NCBI GenBank assembly: GCA_027919835.1
Contig: JANVFP010000003.1
Location: 868,001-932,000, forward strand
Length of the DNA: 64,000 nt
Reading direction: 5' to 3'
Origin: Lentinula raphanica
Taxonomy: Eukaryota > Basidiomycota > Agaricomycetes > Agaricales > Omphalotaceae
The notes below the pieces were generated by a model. That model saw nothing but the letters and a program-made list of their open reading frames with translations. It was not told the DNA's origin and searched no databases. A program made the translations under genes and the position numbers. This document shows positions 1-10,862 of the stretch, piece after piece; position 1 is the stretch's first letter, and each line of letters begins with the position of its first letter.

Positions 1-475
1 CTGTGGAGGCCTCTCCCGCTGCAGACGCACCTAAAGCTGGAGGCCGGCGAATGCCTCAAGAACGATTCCAAAGAATCAAAGTTGACAAGGTTCCTACTCA
101 TCTTATCAGAGACAACAGATATGAGAATAAGGTGTGTGTTAATCAATCTCAATCACCGTCTCGGCTTCGATATCTCGTTTCCGATCTTCGTTGATCTGTT
201 TTAAGCTCGTTCGCTGAACGCTGAACTGAACTATCAACATGCTCACCAATCCATTTTTGTAGGCTGCACCAGAGAACGACTACGGTGCAAAAGCACATGC
301 CGACCTCATTGTCACTCGTGGAGCGGGATTCCGCAAGGAAAAGAACAAAAAGAAACGCGGAAGTTATAAAGGTGGAAATATTACTGTAAGCCTTTGTCCT
401 GTGTGCCGGTGGAAATTTCTCAACGATGGACAGATGGAAAGTCATAGTTACAAGTTTCCTGACACAGACGACTAG
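1..475 (+). CDS. SRP40: SRP40/Nopp140-like nucleolar protein, 3' end
   Basis: Only the 3' end is in the window; the gene continues to the left. Visible exons are 1-131, 263-385 and 434-475, joined in phase 0 across two GT-AG introns. The encoded C-terminus carries the signature of the SRP40 C-terminal domain: RIKVDKVPTHLIRDNRYENK, then DYGAKAHADLIVTRGAGFR, then a Lys-rich stretch with RGSYKGGNIT and a final MESHSYKF. In yeast and animals this domain ends a nucleolar Ser/Lys-rich chaperone (Srp40/Nopp140) that binds box C/D and H/ACA snoRNPs and supports rRNA synthesis. The family's phospho-Ser repeats would lie upstream, outside the window. The stop is TAG at 473-475. I am confident of the family because the C-terminal domain is highly diagnostic. 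Confidence 0.9.
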
Positions 476-1151
476 GCGGGGGATGAATTCGTCTGTTTTC
501 TAGTCTAATCATGCTCTTCAACCACATCTCCATCAGCCGATGATTATTCGGTGTCTTCCTTCTGTATGGTTGCCAACGAGTGCTGACAACTTGCGGGACT
601 TTGTGCTACTACCAAATAATCACTTTAATCCGCGTATGGCTCGCGACGAATATACTCATTCGAAAGAAGGACTGCTTTCATCTACTCTCACAAACAGGCT
701 ACTTATCCCGCAAACGTCAATTCAATGAATCGAGTTTCTGTCACTCTTTTGTATCCGTTCTTTTTGTCTTGAAGCTCTCTCACAATTCCTCGGAATTTCA
801 TGCAGCTTCGAAACAATATAATTTCGGTAAGATAACAACTTCGCTCAAAATTTGGCGGCAGTTTCCTTGTCCAAAAGGTTGGGTGAATATCAGACTCTTC
901 GGTGTGTATTCATCAAAGTTTTGTGTTGTTCTTTGCGCGCGGTCCGCTGGAAAGCTTTCCTCGCTAACCGCTTCGTGGCTCTCACTAACCAGAATTTTAT
1001 TGCACGCACGTCTTTGCACGTCGACTCTCAATCGCTTTGCTCTTCTGAGTCGGTTAGAGAGCTTTTTTCGAATTCCCTTCCTTCTGTTGTTCATAGTTCT
1101 TTATGCGAAAACTGAAAACTCGGCGGCTCATCTGTTTCCCCCTCGCAGATT
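476..1151. other. intergenic, no gene seen
   Basis: A long open frame crosses 580-1374, but its composition is unlike a fungal protein: no domain, many Phe/Ser/Arg codons, no splice structure. I see no convincing gene. The stretch should contain the SRP40 3' UTR and terminator. Confidence 0.5.
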
Positions 1152-1661
1152 ATGCATCTCAATATCAGCTCGGTTGTCTGTGCCCTTGTGTACTCGAGCA
1201 CATTCCTCCTCACGGCTGGCGGTCGTCCGATGCAATCAGACATCGTCGCGTGAAACCAATTTCCCACATTTCACTACTATTTCGACACCGAAAACGGAGA
1301 ACCGTCGTTTTATGGCAATGCGCGAGTCGCCGGTTCAGCCCCTTTGCTCTGTAAGATCGCCAAAGCAGAGATAGAGGAATGGATGCTCGTTACATTTTGG
1401 AAATCTGTCGGTTTCAGTATCGACGTTCTCTCAGTGGACAACATGCCAGCACTGGCAGATCCTGCTCCTTCGGCTGCGCCTAGAGATCTAGGAGATGGAA
1501 TGCAAGAGTTGGAATTCACTGTCCGTTTTCTCTCGAACTCGAATTGTCCAATCAAACCCGAATTCGAGCGTGGCTATGCGACAATCAGAATCCCGTACGA
1601 TCTACGCAGCCGCAAGTTTTCAGCGGACCGGTCGAAAGTCCAGATGTATCTTTATGCATAA
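1152..1661 (+). pseudogene. possible small secreted protein with an in-frame TGA
   Basis: The frame starting with ATG at 1152 encodes a good signal-peptide-like start (MHLNISSVVCALVYSSTFLL, then TAGG) but meets TGA at 1251-1253. The same frame then stays open from 1254 to the TAA/TAG region at 1659-1661 with protein-like composition: FHYYFDTENGEPSFYGNARV, an amphipathic KIAKAEIEEW segment, and a C-terminus with FERGYATIRIPYDLRSRKF. I looked for an intron that would remove the TGA. The plausible donors at 1245 and 1250, with acceptors at 1338 and about 1368, all shift into stopped frames. So this is either a secreted-protein gene disabled by a nonsense mutation, a sequencing error, or a chance frame. 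I do not recognise the family. It sits just downstream of SRP40 on the same strand. Confidence 0.3.
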
Positions 1662-3290
1662 TCAGTGTAGTGCCGATGAACGGCATAGCCCGCTACCCTA
1701 TTGAAGAATGTATGATCATTGTAGCCCACCCCCCCCACCCCCCACCTTCCTAGGAAATAGATAGAGTATTGGACATACAGCAGCCCAGGAACTGCAGGGT
1801 TTCAGTTTAATGGAAGCAGCAAAAAAGGGAGGAAACAAAAACCAAGGGAAACCCAGAGGGCGGGCCGACAGGTCCTGGCAACTGAATTGAAACCGGCCCG
1901 GAAAACAGAAAAATGCATCGAGCACTCAAAAGCAAAAATTCCGGCCCGATAGCGATGTATGTGGGATTTCACGAAATTAAATCAAAAAGGAAATTTTCCA
2001 AAAAGGGAAAAAAAGAAAGAGAAAAGAAAGAGACTCTGTAGTTGCAATTCTTCTGCAAGGCTCTTAAGGAGCTGGTCAGTGAGCTGTATGAGCTTCATGA
2101 TACTGACAAGATACTTGTTGCATCTACACAAGCTGATTCAATGTCAAAATTGCAGATGCTTGCAATTCCGATGGTTGTAGCAACCAAATGTGATTTAGTG
2201 CACTCACTATTGCATGATTGAGTCCATTAAAATAATCAGAGCAACTGTATGAGCAAGCTAGAATTATCTAACCATAATCTATCCAATATGTGCAGGTCAA
2301 ACGAGCAAAAAGTAGGTTGTTGGGGAAATGATACATATATGGAAATTCAGGATTTCGCCGGCAAGTCTTGTGCTTTGTCATGCCGGTGCACCCAGCGTTC
2401 AGTCTTCTGGTTCTTCATCTTTCTTTCTCCCATAACTTGACTATTCTGACCAATCTCAATGCATATCTCTACCTTTTGTATGAGTTCTCTATCTCCCAAT
2501 ATATTTCTGCTTTAGTTTGATGACACTGAGCCAACAGTGGCCTGTGGGCTGTGGCATGGCTTGAGTTCCCATTCCCTCCTGGTATCTTCCTCACTGAGCT
2601 GAAATTCATGGTTTACAATGAGCTACAAGTTACTTATACTCGCACATAGAATAATGAGTCTGTCAGTGGAAGGAAGGAAGGAAGGAAGATACTCGGCTCC
2701 ACCAAAAGGTGGGGTCCCGCAAGGGAACAGCCGGGCCCACTGCCCTTCGTGCAGCGATTGCTCATCTCACAAAGAAGACGGTAGACTGCTACGGGTACAG
2801 TGGGACAGAGACATAAGTATGCCTAACATGAAGTATGAATAAAGGAAGAAGGGCTGGCAAAGAATTGAAGTAAAGTAGGGTAGACCTATCAATCAACTCA
2901 ATAATAATTGTACTTGTCCGAGAAATTTTGCATGTCCGGCTGGTGGAGATGAAGTAACATGGACAAAAAAGAGGCAAAGGAAGAAAACATCTCAGGCAAA
3001 TAGTGATTGACAGATAGGGCATGCCGGCAACCATCCTCCTTTGATTCTGGTCAAACATATAGGCATGAAATTGTGGGCCTATGAAGATTGCTCATGAGGA
3101 AAAATCAATAGCGCCGATGAAAGATTTGATGAGCGGGTTGACTAGTAGGTCTGCAACAAGGCCATGAAGGACCAGTAAAGGTAGTCATGTGGGCAGGTAT
3201 GACAAGGGATGCCAGAAGGCATTAGACTGTGCTGTTTAGTTTCGCACAGCCAGAATAGGACAATGGAATGGAAAGTTGAGATTGAGCATA
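1662..3290. other. non-coding, A/T- and purine-rich region, possible degraded repeat DNA
   Basis: No coding structure. It contains a C-run near 1729-1743, a purine-rich stretch near 1985-2035, and three CATG(T)CCGG-type motifs (about 2379, 2931 and 3020). Composition differs from the neighbouring gene DNA and suggests old mobile-element debris, but I found no paired LTRs, terminal repeats or transposase frame. Confidence 0.35.
2668..2688. repeat. (GGAA)n microsatellite
   Basis: About five tandem GGAA units, read directly from the sequence. Confidence 0.85.
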
Positions 3291-3475
3291 AGAGTTAGGG
3301 AGAGTGGAATGTAAGAGTTAGGGAGAGTGGAATGTAAGAGTTAGGGAGAGTGGAATGTAAGAGTTAGGGAGAGTGGAATGTAAGAGTTAGGGAGAGTGGA
3401 AAGTAAGAGTTAGGGAGAGTGGGGAGTAAGAGTTAGGGAGAGTAGGGAGTCAGAGTTAGGGAGAGTGGTTAGGAA
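3291..3475. repeat. 23-bp minisatellite containing TTAGGG
   Basis: Eight tandem copies of a 23-bp unit, AGAGTTAGGGAGAGTGGAAT plus GTA. The first four or five copies are near-identical; the last ones drift (GGAAAGTA, GGGGAGTA, TAGGGAGTC, GGTTAGGAAG). Every unit carries GTTAGGG, which matches the common fungal telomere hexamer TTAGGG but is spaced at 23 bp. It lies just downstream of the 3' end of the Ser-rich gene at 3537-4565. Confidence 0.92.
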
Positions 3476-3536
3476 GAGTGAGTATGGGTTAGGATAGAGG
3501 AAGAGAATCCAAACACAAGAGAATAGGAAAGCACCT

Positions 3537-4565
3537 TTAGGTACGATGAGAAATAGATAAGTGGGAGAGGCTATTGATAGCATCATGGAAACGGTTCCAG
3601 GTAGAGACAAATGCCTCAGCTCGGAAAGCATTGAATGTAAGTAGAAGGTGATGAGAGTCAACGCGGTCTATGCGCGAGGGTATGGGAAGACGCGCGAAGG
3701 AATTGGTGTGTCGTTCGACTTCAGTGGACCAGTCACGGGTCAGATTGAAAAGGAAGTCGATCGTTGTGCTGAATGCGGGGCATTCCGGAGACAGCGTGAC
3801 TATGATGGAGCGGGGTTCACTGAGCGGCACTTGAGGCTTGGTACCAGTGGTTCCGGAGCCCAAATGTTTAGTAGCACGAAGAGTGATGTCCGGGGAAGGT
3901 CGACTGGGAAGGGAGGAAGCCAGGGGAGGTAGAAGAGCACGAGGGGGTGTAAGGAAGGCTGCTCGAGGTGTCTGAGTCGACGATGGAAGCCCGGCATTTA
4001 GATGTTGTGTGTCATTAAGGGAATCCTTCCTCCATTGCTCGCGGGCCACTACTATTGCCAGACCAACTCTCCGATCCACTTCCCTCGCAATTCGGCCCTC
4101 TAATTCATCACTAAGTAGATCAACTCGATGGTCGACATGTATAGTGTTACGTTCGACTCTGTTTAAATGAGCCAAGGCGGTCTCTTTACCGTCGGGAGAT
4201 GGCTCGAGAGTGGACGTAGGTGGATACGAGATTGTTGAAGACAAAGATGAAGATGACGCAGCAGGTTTCTTTACCTTGCGGACGGAGGAGCGTGAGGAAT
4301 TGTCGATGTTGAGGTTGGAGGAGGAGGAGGAGGACTTCAAAGAGGCACGAGACGCTCTTGATGATGATGTCAAAGCGCGTCTCGACTTTGATAGGGTGTG
4401 AGGTGTACGAGCTGGCGGTAGAGGGCCAGGTGGATGCGTGGCAGTTGTGGGAGGACGTGGAGGTAAGGTACTGACAGAACCCATCACTGAGAGACCCAAG
4501 GATGGGTTGGATGTGGTTCTGTTTAGGATGGAAGATGATTGGGATAACGTTTGTGGTACTGGCAT
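3537..4565 (-). CDS. Ser/Pro-rich hypothetical protein, 342 aa
   Basis: A single uninterrupted frame of 342 codons from ATG at 4565 to TAG at 3537-3539. The first 130 residues are low complexity (Ser, Thr, Pro, with poly-Ser tracts and basic patches such as SVRKVKKPAASSSS). The middle (about 140-190) is charged and could form a short coiled coil (DLLSDELEGRIAREVDRRVG). The last 80 residues are compact and mixed (TTIDFLFNLTRDWSTEVERH and RVDSHHLLLTFNAFRAEAF) and look like a folded domain. No signal peptide or membrane segment is visible. I do not recognise the family. An uninterrupted gene is unusual beside its intron-rich neighbours, and with adjacent repeat DNA it could be a domesticated or decayed mobile-element (gag-like) gene; that is inference. 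Confidence 0.6.
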   Translation of the reverse strand: MPVPQTLSQSSSILNRTTSNPSLGLSVMGSVSTLPPRPPTTATHPPGPLPPARTPHTLSKSRRALTSSSRASRASLKSSSSSSNLNIDNSSRSSVRKVKKPAASSSSLSSTISYPPTSTLEPSPDGKETALAHLNRVERNTIHVDHRVDLLSDELEGRIAREVDRRVGLAIVVAREQWRKDSLNDTQHLNAGLPSSTQTPRAAFLTPPRALLPPLASSLPSRPSPDITLRATKHLGSGTTGTKPQVPLSEPRSIIVTLSPECPAFSTTIDFLFNLTRDWSTEVERHTNSFARLPIPSRIDRVDSHHLLLTFNAFRAEAFVSTWNRFHDAINSLSHLSISHRT

Positions 4566-4899
4566 ACGCTCAGTGTAATACTTGTGAATAAGAGTCCTCA
4601 GTTAATGTGCATCGAGCAACATCTGATATCCACATAGGGTATAGAATAGGGTTAGGTGTTAGGAGCATGTGATTAGTGAATGACGCAATCACTATCCGGT
4701 ATCGCTATCTCCCACACACACGAATACCGCCCCAAAATTCCGGGGGTATAAAACCCTTACCCTAAAGGGTAGCGGGAATACCAGAAAGACGAGCAATATC
4801 TTTTCAATCGGCAAACACAGGTGCATCGAGGTCAAATTGGACCGACTCATAAGGATCGATTATGATTGATTGATTCACTCTTCTTACCGCTGAACTTGA
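4566..4899. other. intergenic, no gene seen
   Basis: Between the Ser-rich gene and the microprotein frame, both on the minus strand. It holds a short imperfect palindrome (ACCCTAAAGGGT, near 4761). No open frame of interest. Confidence 0.4.
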
Positions 4900-5034
4900 T
4901 CAATCCTTCTGCTTCTGCTGTATATGCTCGAATTCCAGGACTCCAAATTGCGGTTTTCCAATACCAAACCCGGTGAACCTGATGAGGTGATAGAGACTGT
5001 AGAAGTATGTCAAGATCAACATGGTAATGCCCAT
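4900..5034 (-). CDS. putative 44-aa single-pass membrane microprotein
   Basis: An ATG at 5034 opens a 44-codon frame ending in TGA at 4900-4902. The product begins MGITMLILTYFYSLYHLI, a hydrophobic membrane-spanning helix. A Gly-containing turn (RFTGFGIGKP) and a polar charged tail (FEHIQQKQKD) follow. Hydrophobic start, short loop and charged tail resemble the many tiny accessory subunits of mitochondrial or ER membrane complexes. I could not match it to a known one (OST4, ATP18/19, QCR10 and PMP1 were considered and do not fit). The start context has G at -3 and G at +4. The frame upstream of the ATG is closed by TAA. It is too short to exclude chance; composition is the only support. Confidence 0.35.
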   Translation of the reverse strand: MGITMLILTYFYSLYHLIRFTGFGIGKPQFGVLEFEHIQQKQKD

Positions 5035-6541
5035 ACCCAAGTAGCGTGATGTTGGAATGGTTTATGTGGTGGGAAAGAGACTGAAAGAGAGGGAGGTAGG
5101 GAAAGAATGAAGAAGGTATAGCCTAGGGTCCAGGAAATTTGTCATCGGAGAGTTGAGAGAAACTACTGAGTCGGAAACATACTATGTTACGCCCCGCTCT
5201 TCCCCCTAGTAGGATTTGTGGTCGGACTTGTGACAGGTTACATATTTGGCGGTGCTGGTGTTTGAACGTTCGAGCGTGTAACCTCATCCCAAGTTTCTTA
5301 CCCAAGTCCGCAATCGTTCGATGTGTGAGTTGATGTGGGAATAGCAACAGTGAAAGGTATTTCTCAGAGGTACGAATGGGCACTTTTTCTTGTTCGTCTG
5401 CATTCTTCCTGTCAGAGACTCAGCTAGATCCCACAGTTCTATATATTGAACTTCGCTTTGAACACTCTTGAGTCCTATGTTCTTGCTATGCTAGTAACTT
5501 GTGCTCGGCGGGACCTACTGCCAGGCGGACTGACCGGGTTCGAAGTGCGTCACGAACCTCATTTGATGCGTTGCCAGCTAGTCTCAGAGCTACTATACGG
5601 TACAGAATCAGACAGAGGTAGTACCTTCATATTTTGCCAACAGGTACTGCCACTAGTATACGTGGCAGACCGTAGGCTTGGGCTACGTTCGAACGCTCTT
5701 CTCAATTGCTTTCGCTGAATCTTTGCTCATTCAAAAACTTGGGATTGATGAAAGAATTTGAGATGAGGCCTATGTAGTACGTATACTAGAATTCTTTCAC
5801 TGGACGTGGTAAATAAATGCGTACAACGTAGACAACAGTGTACTTTCAGCGCGTCTAGTATGCCTTATTTGACGTACCCCATATTCGCCAGATGCCAAGT
5901 ATAAATCCTCCATATTCTGCTCAACTTCTTTTGTGTTTTGTTTTTGGCTGCATATAACTCTGCGTCGCAATGAGTCACAAAATCGCTCGCTTTTGTCTTT
6001 GTTTTTTTGTGTTCGGCAACTGCATTCCAGTGGTACGGAGTGGTACCTGGCGTTTGGTATCAATGTTTTCCTATCCCCGATGGTAGCAACGGAGAAATTG
6101 CCTGGAGGCTGGAGTGAGCAAGAATTGCTGGCTTAAGTTACCCCAGCCCTCCCCAGGCTAGGGGCCCCAGCTTCCCCAACCCGGGGTCTCAGCTAGTCGC
6201 AGTAGACATAAAGATATAAATGATTATCGTATTGGTCTCGGAAGACATTGATATAGTTGTAGAGTAACGAAGTATGATACACTTTTGTATGTCTTTATAC
6301 TCGTACAAGAATCGTCGTAGAAAGATTACGATTTTTGAAAAGTAAACTGGAAGATACGATATTTCGAGGGAATCCCTCAGCAACATAAATAAATAGTGTC
6401 ACCATAGCAAACGTTAGGCGCTTGATGAACTTTTGGAAGACGAATAATGATAAGCCAGCTGCGAGAAGGTCCAACAAGGACGAGAGTTGGAAAAGAGAAC
6501 GAAGAGCGAAAGAAGAAAAACGAAAGTGTGAGATGACATGC
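5035..6541. other. intergenic, no gene seen
   Basis: 1.5 kb without a supported gene. Open frames at 5123-5383 (minus), 5446-5718 (plus) and 6295-6699 (minus) lack domains and splice structure. A short plus-strand frame ending at 5263 is hydrophobic and Gly-rich but has no start codon. Confidence 0.45.
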
Positions 6542-7687
6542 TCAAAGTGAGCTGTGAGGAGAGACTGGTAGGTCTGCACAGAGTCTGGCATTGAGTGAAT
6601 TCGAAGTAGCATCGGGGAAACTATGTTCGTAGCCTGATGTCCAAGACAGGCCGCGAGTTGCCCTATCTCTACCTCGAGCAAGGTTATGGGTGGTGTCAAC
6701 AGGCTTGATATCCAGGCAGTCCATATCGTCGTTCAGGTCCGACACGAGAGTTTCATCGTTGCTCAGTTCAGCGTCGGCGGAATCAGATAACGAATCAGTA
6801 TCCGACTCAGAGTCCGAGTTGGAATGAAGAGAAGAATCAAGGTTTTCGGAGCAAGCCCGCATACGATCGTGATCAGAATTCAACCAACGAGCGTACCAGT
6901 CTCCGAGAAACACTTTGAGTTCGTCAGATAGTCCGAGGTATTCGACGTTACGAGCGATGCCTTCCCATTGGATGTATCCTTCGTGAAGAGAATCTCGGAT
7001 GTAGCGAAGATCACCAAAGTACATCCAGTGGAAGACCAAGTCGATAGAGGATGGGTCGGGAACGGGGAGGAACAGGACAGGATGCGCGGAAGATGATTTC
7101 AAGAGCCGGGGAAGGCGGTCAGAGGGAACTGAGAAGCGTCCCGATGGAGTACGAAGAGTACGGTGTAAAGTGGGTTGGGTACTCGGACCGTCGCTGACGA
7201 GATCTACAGGTGAGGCGCCGCTGAAGAGTGACCGTAGGAAGCTGGAATGAGCCGAAAGGTATTCTGTATGTAACTAGAGTAAGGTGTTTAGTACGATGAC
7301 TCCTTGCGATGGGAAGAAGATTTCCATACCTTCAAAGTGATTCGTGGTAAGATAGCTAAGGTACTAGGTTCTGTTACTCGACGACCCAAACCTGATGGGT
7401 CGTACGAAGGTCGAGCAGAAATCAAGGAGGGAATGGATGAAGTCGACCGGACTTCGGCATGCGGAACGGGAATGACTGTAAAACACATGTTAAGCGTCTC
7501 AACATCCAAGACAATGAACTGAACTGCGCATACCTAAGGTGCAATCCGAACTTTCAGTATTCCCCCAGTAGGATGGGGCCAAGTAACGAAGTTGCTCGAG
7601 GATGTATTCGAAGGGAACTCCAGCCAACGAAGGAGGAGGGAACGCTCGAGAGATGGTCGCGTTGGTCTCTGGAGCGAGGTTAGACAT
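6542..7687 (-). CDS. Clp1-like/BTB-like basidiomycete protein, 343 aa
   Basis: Three exons, 7534-7687, 7330-7475 and 6542-7273, joined at phase 1 and phase 0 by GT-AG introns of 58 and 56 nt. The sum is 344 codons including the stop. Residues about 100-120 read LHTEYLSAHSSFLRSLFSG followed by ASPVDLV, the BTB-like 'surface of the fold' pattern. Residues about 155-225 contain VLFLPVPDPSSIDLVFHWMY, then FGDLRYI, then QWEGIARNVEYLGL. These are hallmarks of an Agaricomycete-specific family related to Coprinopsis Clp1, which is needed for clamp-cell development. The C-terminal 120 residues are acidic and Ser-rich, probably disordered. Function is inferred from family resemblance only. The exact 3' end is less certain because an extra intron near 6660 is possible. 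Confidence 0.72.
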
Positions 7688-9349
7688 TTGGGAGGGCAGA
7701 GTTTGCGTCGGAAGGTGTGAAGCCCTCCCTTTTAAACTCGCGAGCTATTGTCTAAAAGAACACGCGAAGTCCGTACGCAAAAACGAATCTTGGAAAGTTT
7801 AGATCTGGCGGAAGGGGGGTGTTTGAATTAGGAATGACAATAATGGGCTTCAGACCTCACTCGCACACACGCGCACTCCTTATACCGAAAAAGAACAGCC
7901 GCTATGGACAAATATTCAAGATACGCGTGTTACACGTATAGATCTGGCTCAGATTCCGTCCAATTGTATTTTGCTTACCTCCGGAAGCCGTATTTGATCA
8001 CATCCCGACTCTTATTGTCTTTTTTTGTGCGATTTGCCAAAAATGATCAGATGTTGCACATAGCGTCGTCGCGCAGATCTGAGTGCTCAAGCAAGCGTTT
8101 GTGGACTGCAAGGGATGTGATCTATGCTTGATCTATCGTGGCTTCATTAATTTTGTCAACAGGTGCTAGAGGCGCTAGAGCTTTCATAGAACTGTCTACC
8201 TTGACGAAGATGCGAAGTTTTTAAGAGTTATCTGCTTGTGAAACCTGTTCGATCTCATGGGTTCGACAGTGTCCGCTAGTGTCCGCTCTGCAGTCCGTGA
8301 AAGTATCGTCATCGACTGTAAAACGAGTATTTTGGTTCCCGACGTCCCGACGTGGCATGGTGTATAGCATTCCGATCGCAAGGGGTTTTGTCGGTCACGA
8401 TTTACAACAAATCATTCATGTACTTACATGATAGCCTTTTTGGCTTGACATGAAATAGAGGCCCAATAGGGCCCATTGGGAAAGACTAGAAGGTGGGCAA
8501 GTCTTGACTTTGCTGGGTTGGATTCTGCTTCGTGAGCTGCTCCAACTGGCCAAAAGCTGCTACGACTCCGGGGACAGAATTACAAATTTGCAACGACCGA
8601 CGTCCACGTCGGATCGGGGTAAAGCGCAAGTAGCACTAACCACAGGAGATCAGACGAGATCCTGGACACCACTCTCTTGTGTTTATACAAGTAAAACATC
8701 AGCGGATGAAGATGATGAGACAGACAGGGACAAGGACTGACAAGGATTCCTGACAAATTCACCAGAGATCCCCCCATATTCCTCTGGATCTCGGGTTTAA
8801 AATCTTGCAACCATAGGGGACCATAAGGTCTGGAGTCTGGGCGAATACCGGTCTCACTTTGAGTCGCTGTGCGCTCCCAAGAAGGAATATTTCCGTTGGA
8901 GCTAACATCCCAGTGTCCCAATCATTCGTCTCCAACATTCTCCAACGCCCTCTTCAACTCACCTTACATAGGTTCTAATTCATTTTACATCCGCTTTGGT
9001 CTTCCATACATAGCAAATTCGATGCAAGCAGCGACAGGGTCCAGGGAGCTGAGCTGAGCAGAGATTTCGAAGAGCTTGGCAAGCGAGCCCAGCCAAGTCG
9101 CGACGGATAACTTTTACGATTTCCAACAAATAGTCTGATAACAGCTGAAGTCGCAGATATGCCCGAGCAGTCTATTTTGTTGAACGTAGCTGCAGGCCGA
9201 GAACGTCGTTGTTGAGAATGTTGAGAACGCGAACGTTGACCGTGTTGACTGAGGAAAGCTCGGGCCGCCCTACCGCTCCGCTTTCTTTCAACTTTCATCA
9301 CCTCATCCACGCAGTAGTAGACTGCTCGTCCTACTGTAACGAATTTAAC
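7688..9349. other. divergent intergenic region between Clp1-like gene and ARPC1
   Basis: 1.66 kb holding the promoters of two divergently transcribed genes. I see no conserved coding frame. A short perfect palindrome (CCGACG..CGTCGG) lies near 8597-8612. Confidence 0.45.
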
Positions 9350-10798
9350 ATGCCTGAAGTCTTCAATATCTCACAAACTCCAATCACCGCGCATGCCTTC
9401 AATGCTGATCGCTCTCGTTAGCCCTTCTGGAATCTCTTTGTAAATCAGACCGATCCTCATATCGTTTTCTACAGAGCTTGCTGTGAGCTTCAACTCCAAC
9501 GATGCTCAGATCCTGGCTCGCCAAGGTTCTGAGTGGATCTCCACGGAGACCCTCGCAGAAGTACGGCCTTTCTCATGTCTATCATTCGTACATCACTTAC
9601 TGGATCCTTAGCACGACAAAGTCATCACGTCCATCGACTGGGCACCTAATTCCAACCAAATTGTCACAGCTTCCCAAGACAGGAATGCATACGTCTGGCA
9701 ACAAACGCCAGATCAAGAGACTGGAAAGATTGTCTGGAAACCAACCTTGGTACTCCTCAGGATCAATCGAGCAGCAACTCATGTCCGATGGAGTCCAAAG
9801 GAAGACAAATTTGCTGTAGCTAGTGGCGCTCGGTGCGGTAGTTTCATTTTTTCTGGCTAATTGTCTTATGGTCCTTGCTTACTGCTCGCGTATACTAGTG
9901 CTATCGCGATTTGTTCTTTCGACCCCGAAAACAACTGGTGGGTTTCCAAGCTGCTCAAGAAGCCCATCAGGTCCACTGTCCTGGCTGTGGATTGGCATCC
10001 AAACAACGTATTGCTCGCAGCTGGCAGCGCTGATATGAAAGCTCGCGTCTTTTCCGCATACATCAAGGAAATTGATGAAAGGTACAGTACTCCTGGGACT
10101 ATCATCGATAGGCTACAACTGAAAAGTCAATTAGACCTGCTGCGACCGTTTGGGGATCCAAACTCCCTTTCAACACTATTTGCGGAGAGTTTGCTAGTGC
10201 CGCTGGCGGATGGGTCCATAGTGTCGGGTTTTCTCCCTCTGGAAATGTGCTTGCCTTTGCTAGTGCGTTTTCATTCTTTGCGTAAAGTTTCGTGTCATGA
10301 CCCCATGTTCTTCTCTTAGGTCACGACAGTTCCATCAGTGTGGCTTATCCAGGTGGTCCTGTTCACCACATCCGTATGCCGACGCTGCCTCTGGTCACAT
10401 TAACCTGGGCTTCAGAAGACACCATCGTCGCAGCTGGTCACGACTGCCAGCCCTTGGTCTTTAGCGGTTCCGAAGCTGGATGGCAAGAAATAGGCACCCT
10501 CGATAACGGTAGTTACGGTTCGGGTTCCAAAGTCGGACCAGGCTCTGTCGGTCGCCTCAAAACCGGCGCTTTTGCCACCTTCCGTGATGCGGACAGCCGT
10601 GGTCAAACGAGCAGCGGTACTACGGATACCAAGCTTAATACTGTCCACCAAAACACCATCACCAGTCTCCGTCCATACGCTGGCTCGCCCGGACAAATTA
10701 CTCAAGTGAGCACGACTGGGGTAGATGGCAAATTGGTGATTTGGGATATTGCTTCGGTTAGTGCTTTGACTGGCAGGATGGCTGCGATGAGCATGTAG
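9350..10798 (+). CDS. ARPC1: Arp2/3 complex subunit 1 (ARPC1/p41-Arc), WD40 protein
   Basis: Six exons: 9350-9416, 9475-9560, 9612-9832, 9899-10081, 10135-10262 and 10320-10798, all GT-AG, with phases closing to 388 codons (387 aa). The protein starts [18 protein letters not shown] and runs through WD40 blades with family-diagnostic stretches: [40 protein letters not shown], then [20 protein letters not shown] and later [20 protein letters not shown]. The loop before the last blade and the C-terminal [12 protein letters not shown] fit ARPC1. It is the beta-propeller subunit that scaffolds Arp2/3 and takes part in nucleating branched actin filaments at cortical patches and hyphal tips. The length matches the family. 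The minus-strand DAD3 gene ends 64 bp downstream, so the two are convergent. Confidence 0.96.
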
Positions 10799-10862
10799 GG
10801 CTAGCCTATGTATACAAGGAATGTGTTACCGATACATTGTACATCTGATACATCAACATCAA

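Noticed and set aside
580..1374. 264-codon open frame on the plus strand
   Set aside because: No domain, no splice sites, atypical composition, and it overlaps the better-supported frame at 1152-1661.
1662..3290. Possible solo LTR retrotransposon
   Set aside because: Repeat-like motifs occur, but I found no paired long terminal repeats, primer-binding site or coding remnant.
3648..4401. Plus-strand open frames inside 3537-4565
   Set aside because: Antisense shadows of the Ser-rich minus-strand gene; the minus-strand codon pattern fits better.
5180..5263. Hydrophobic plus-strand frame (LFPLVGFVVGLVTGYIFGGA)
   Set aside because: No start codon or supported upstream exon; too short to separate from chance.
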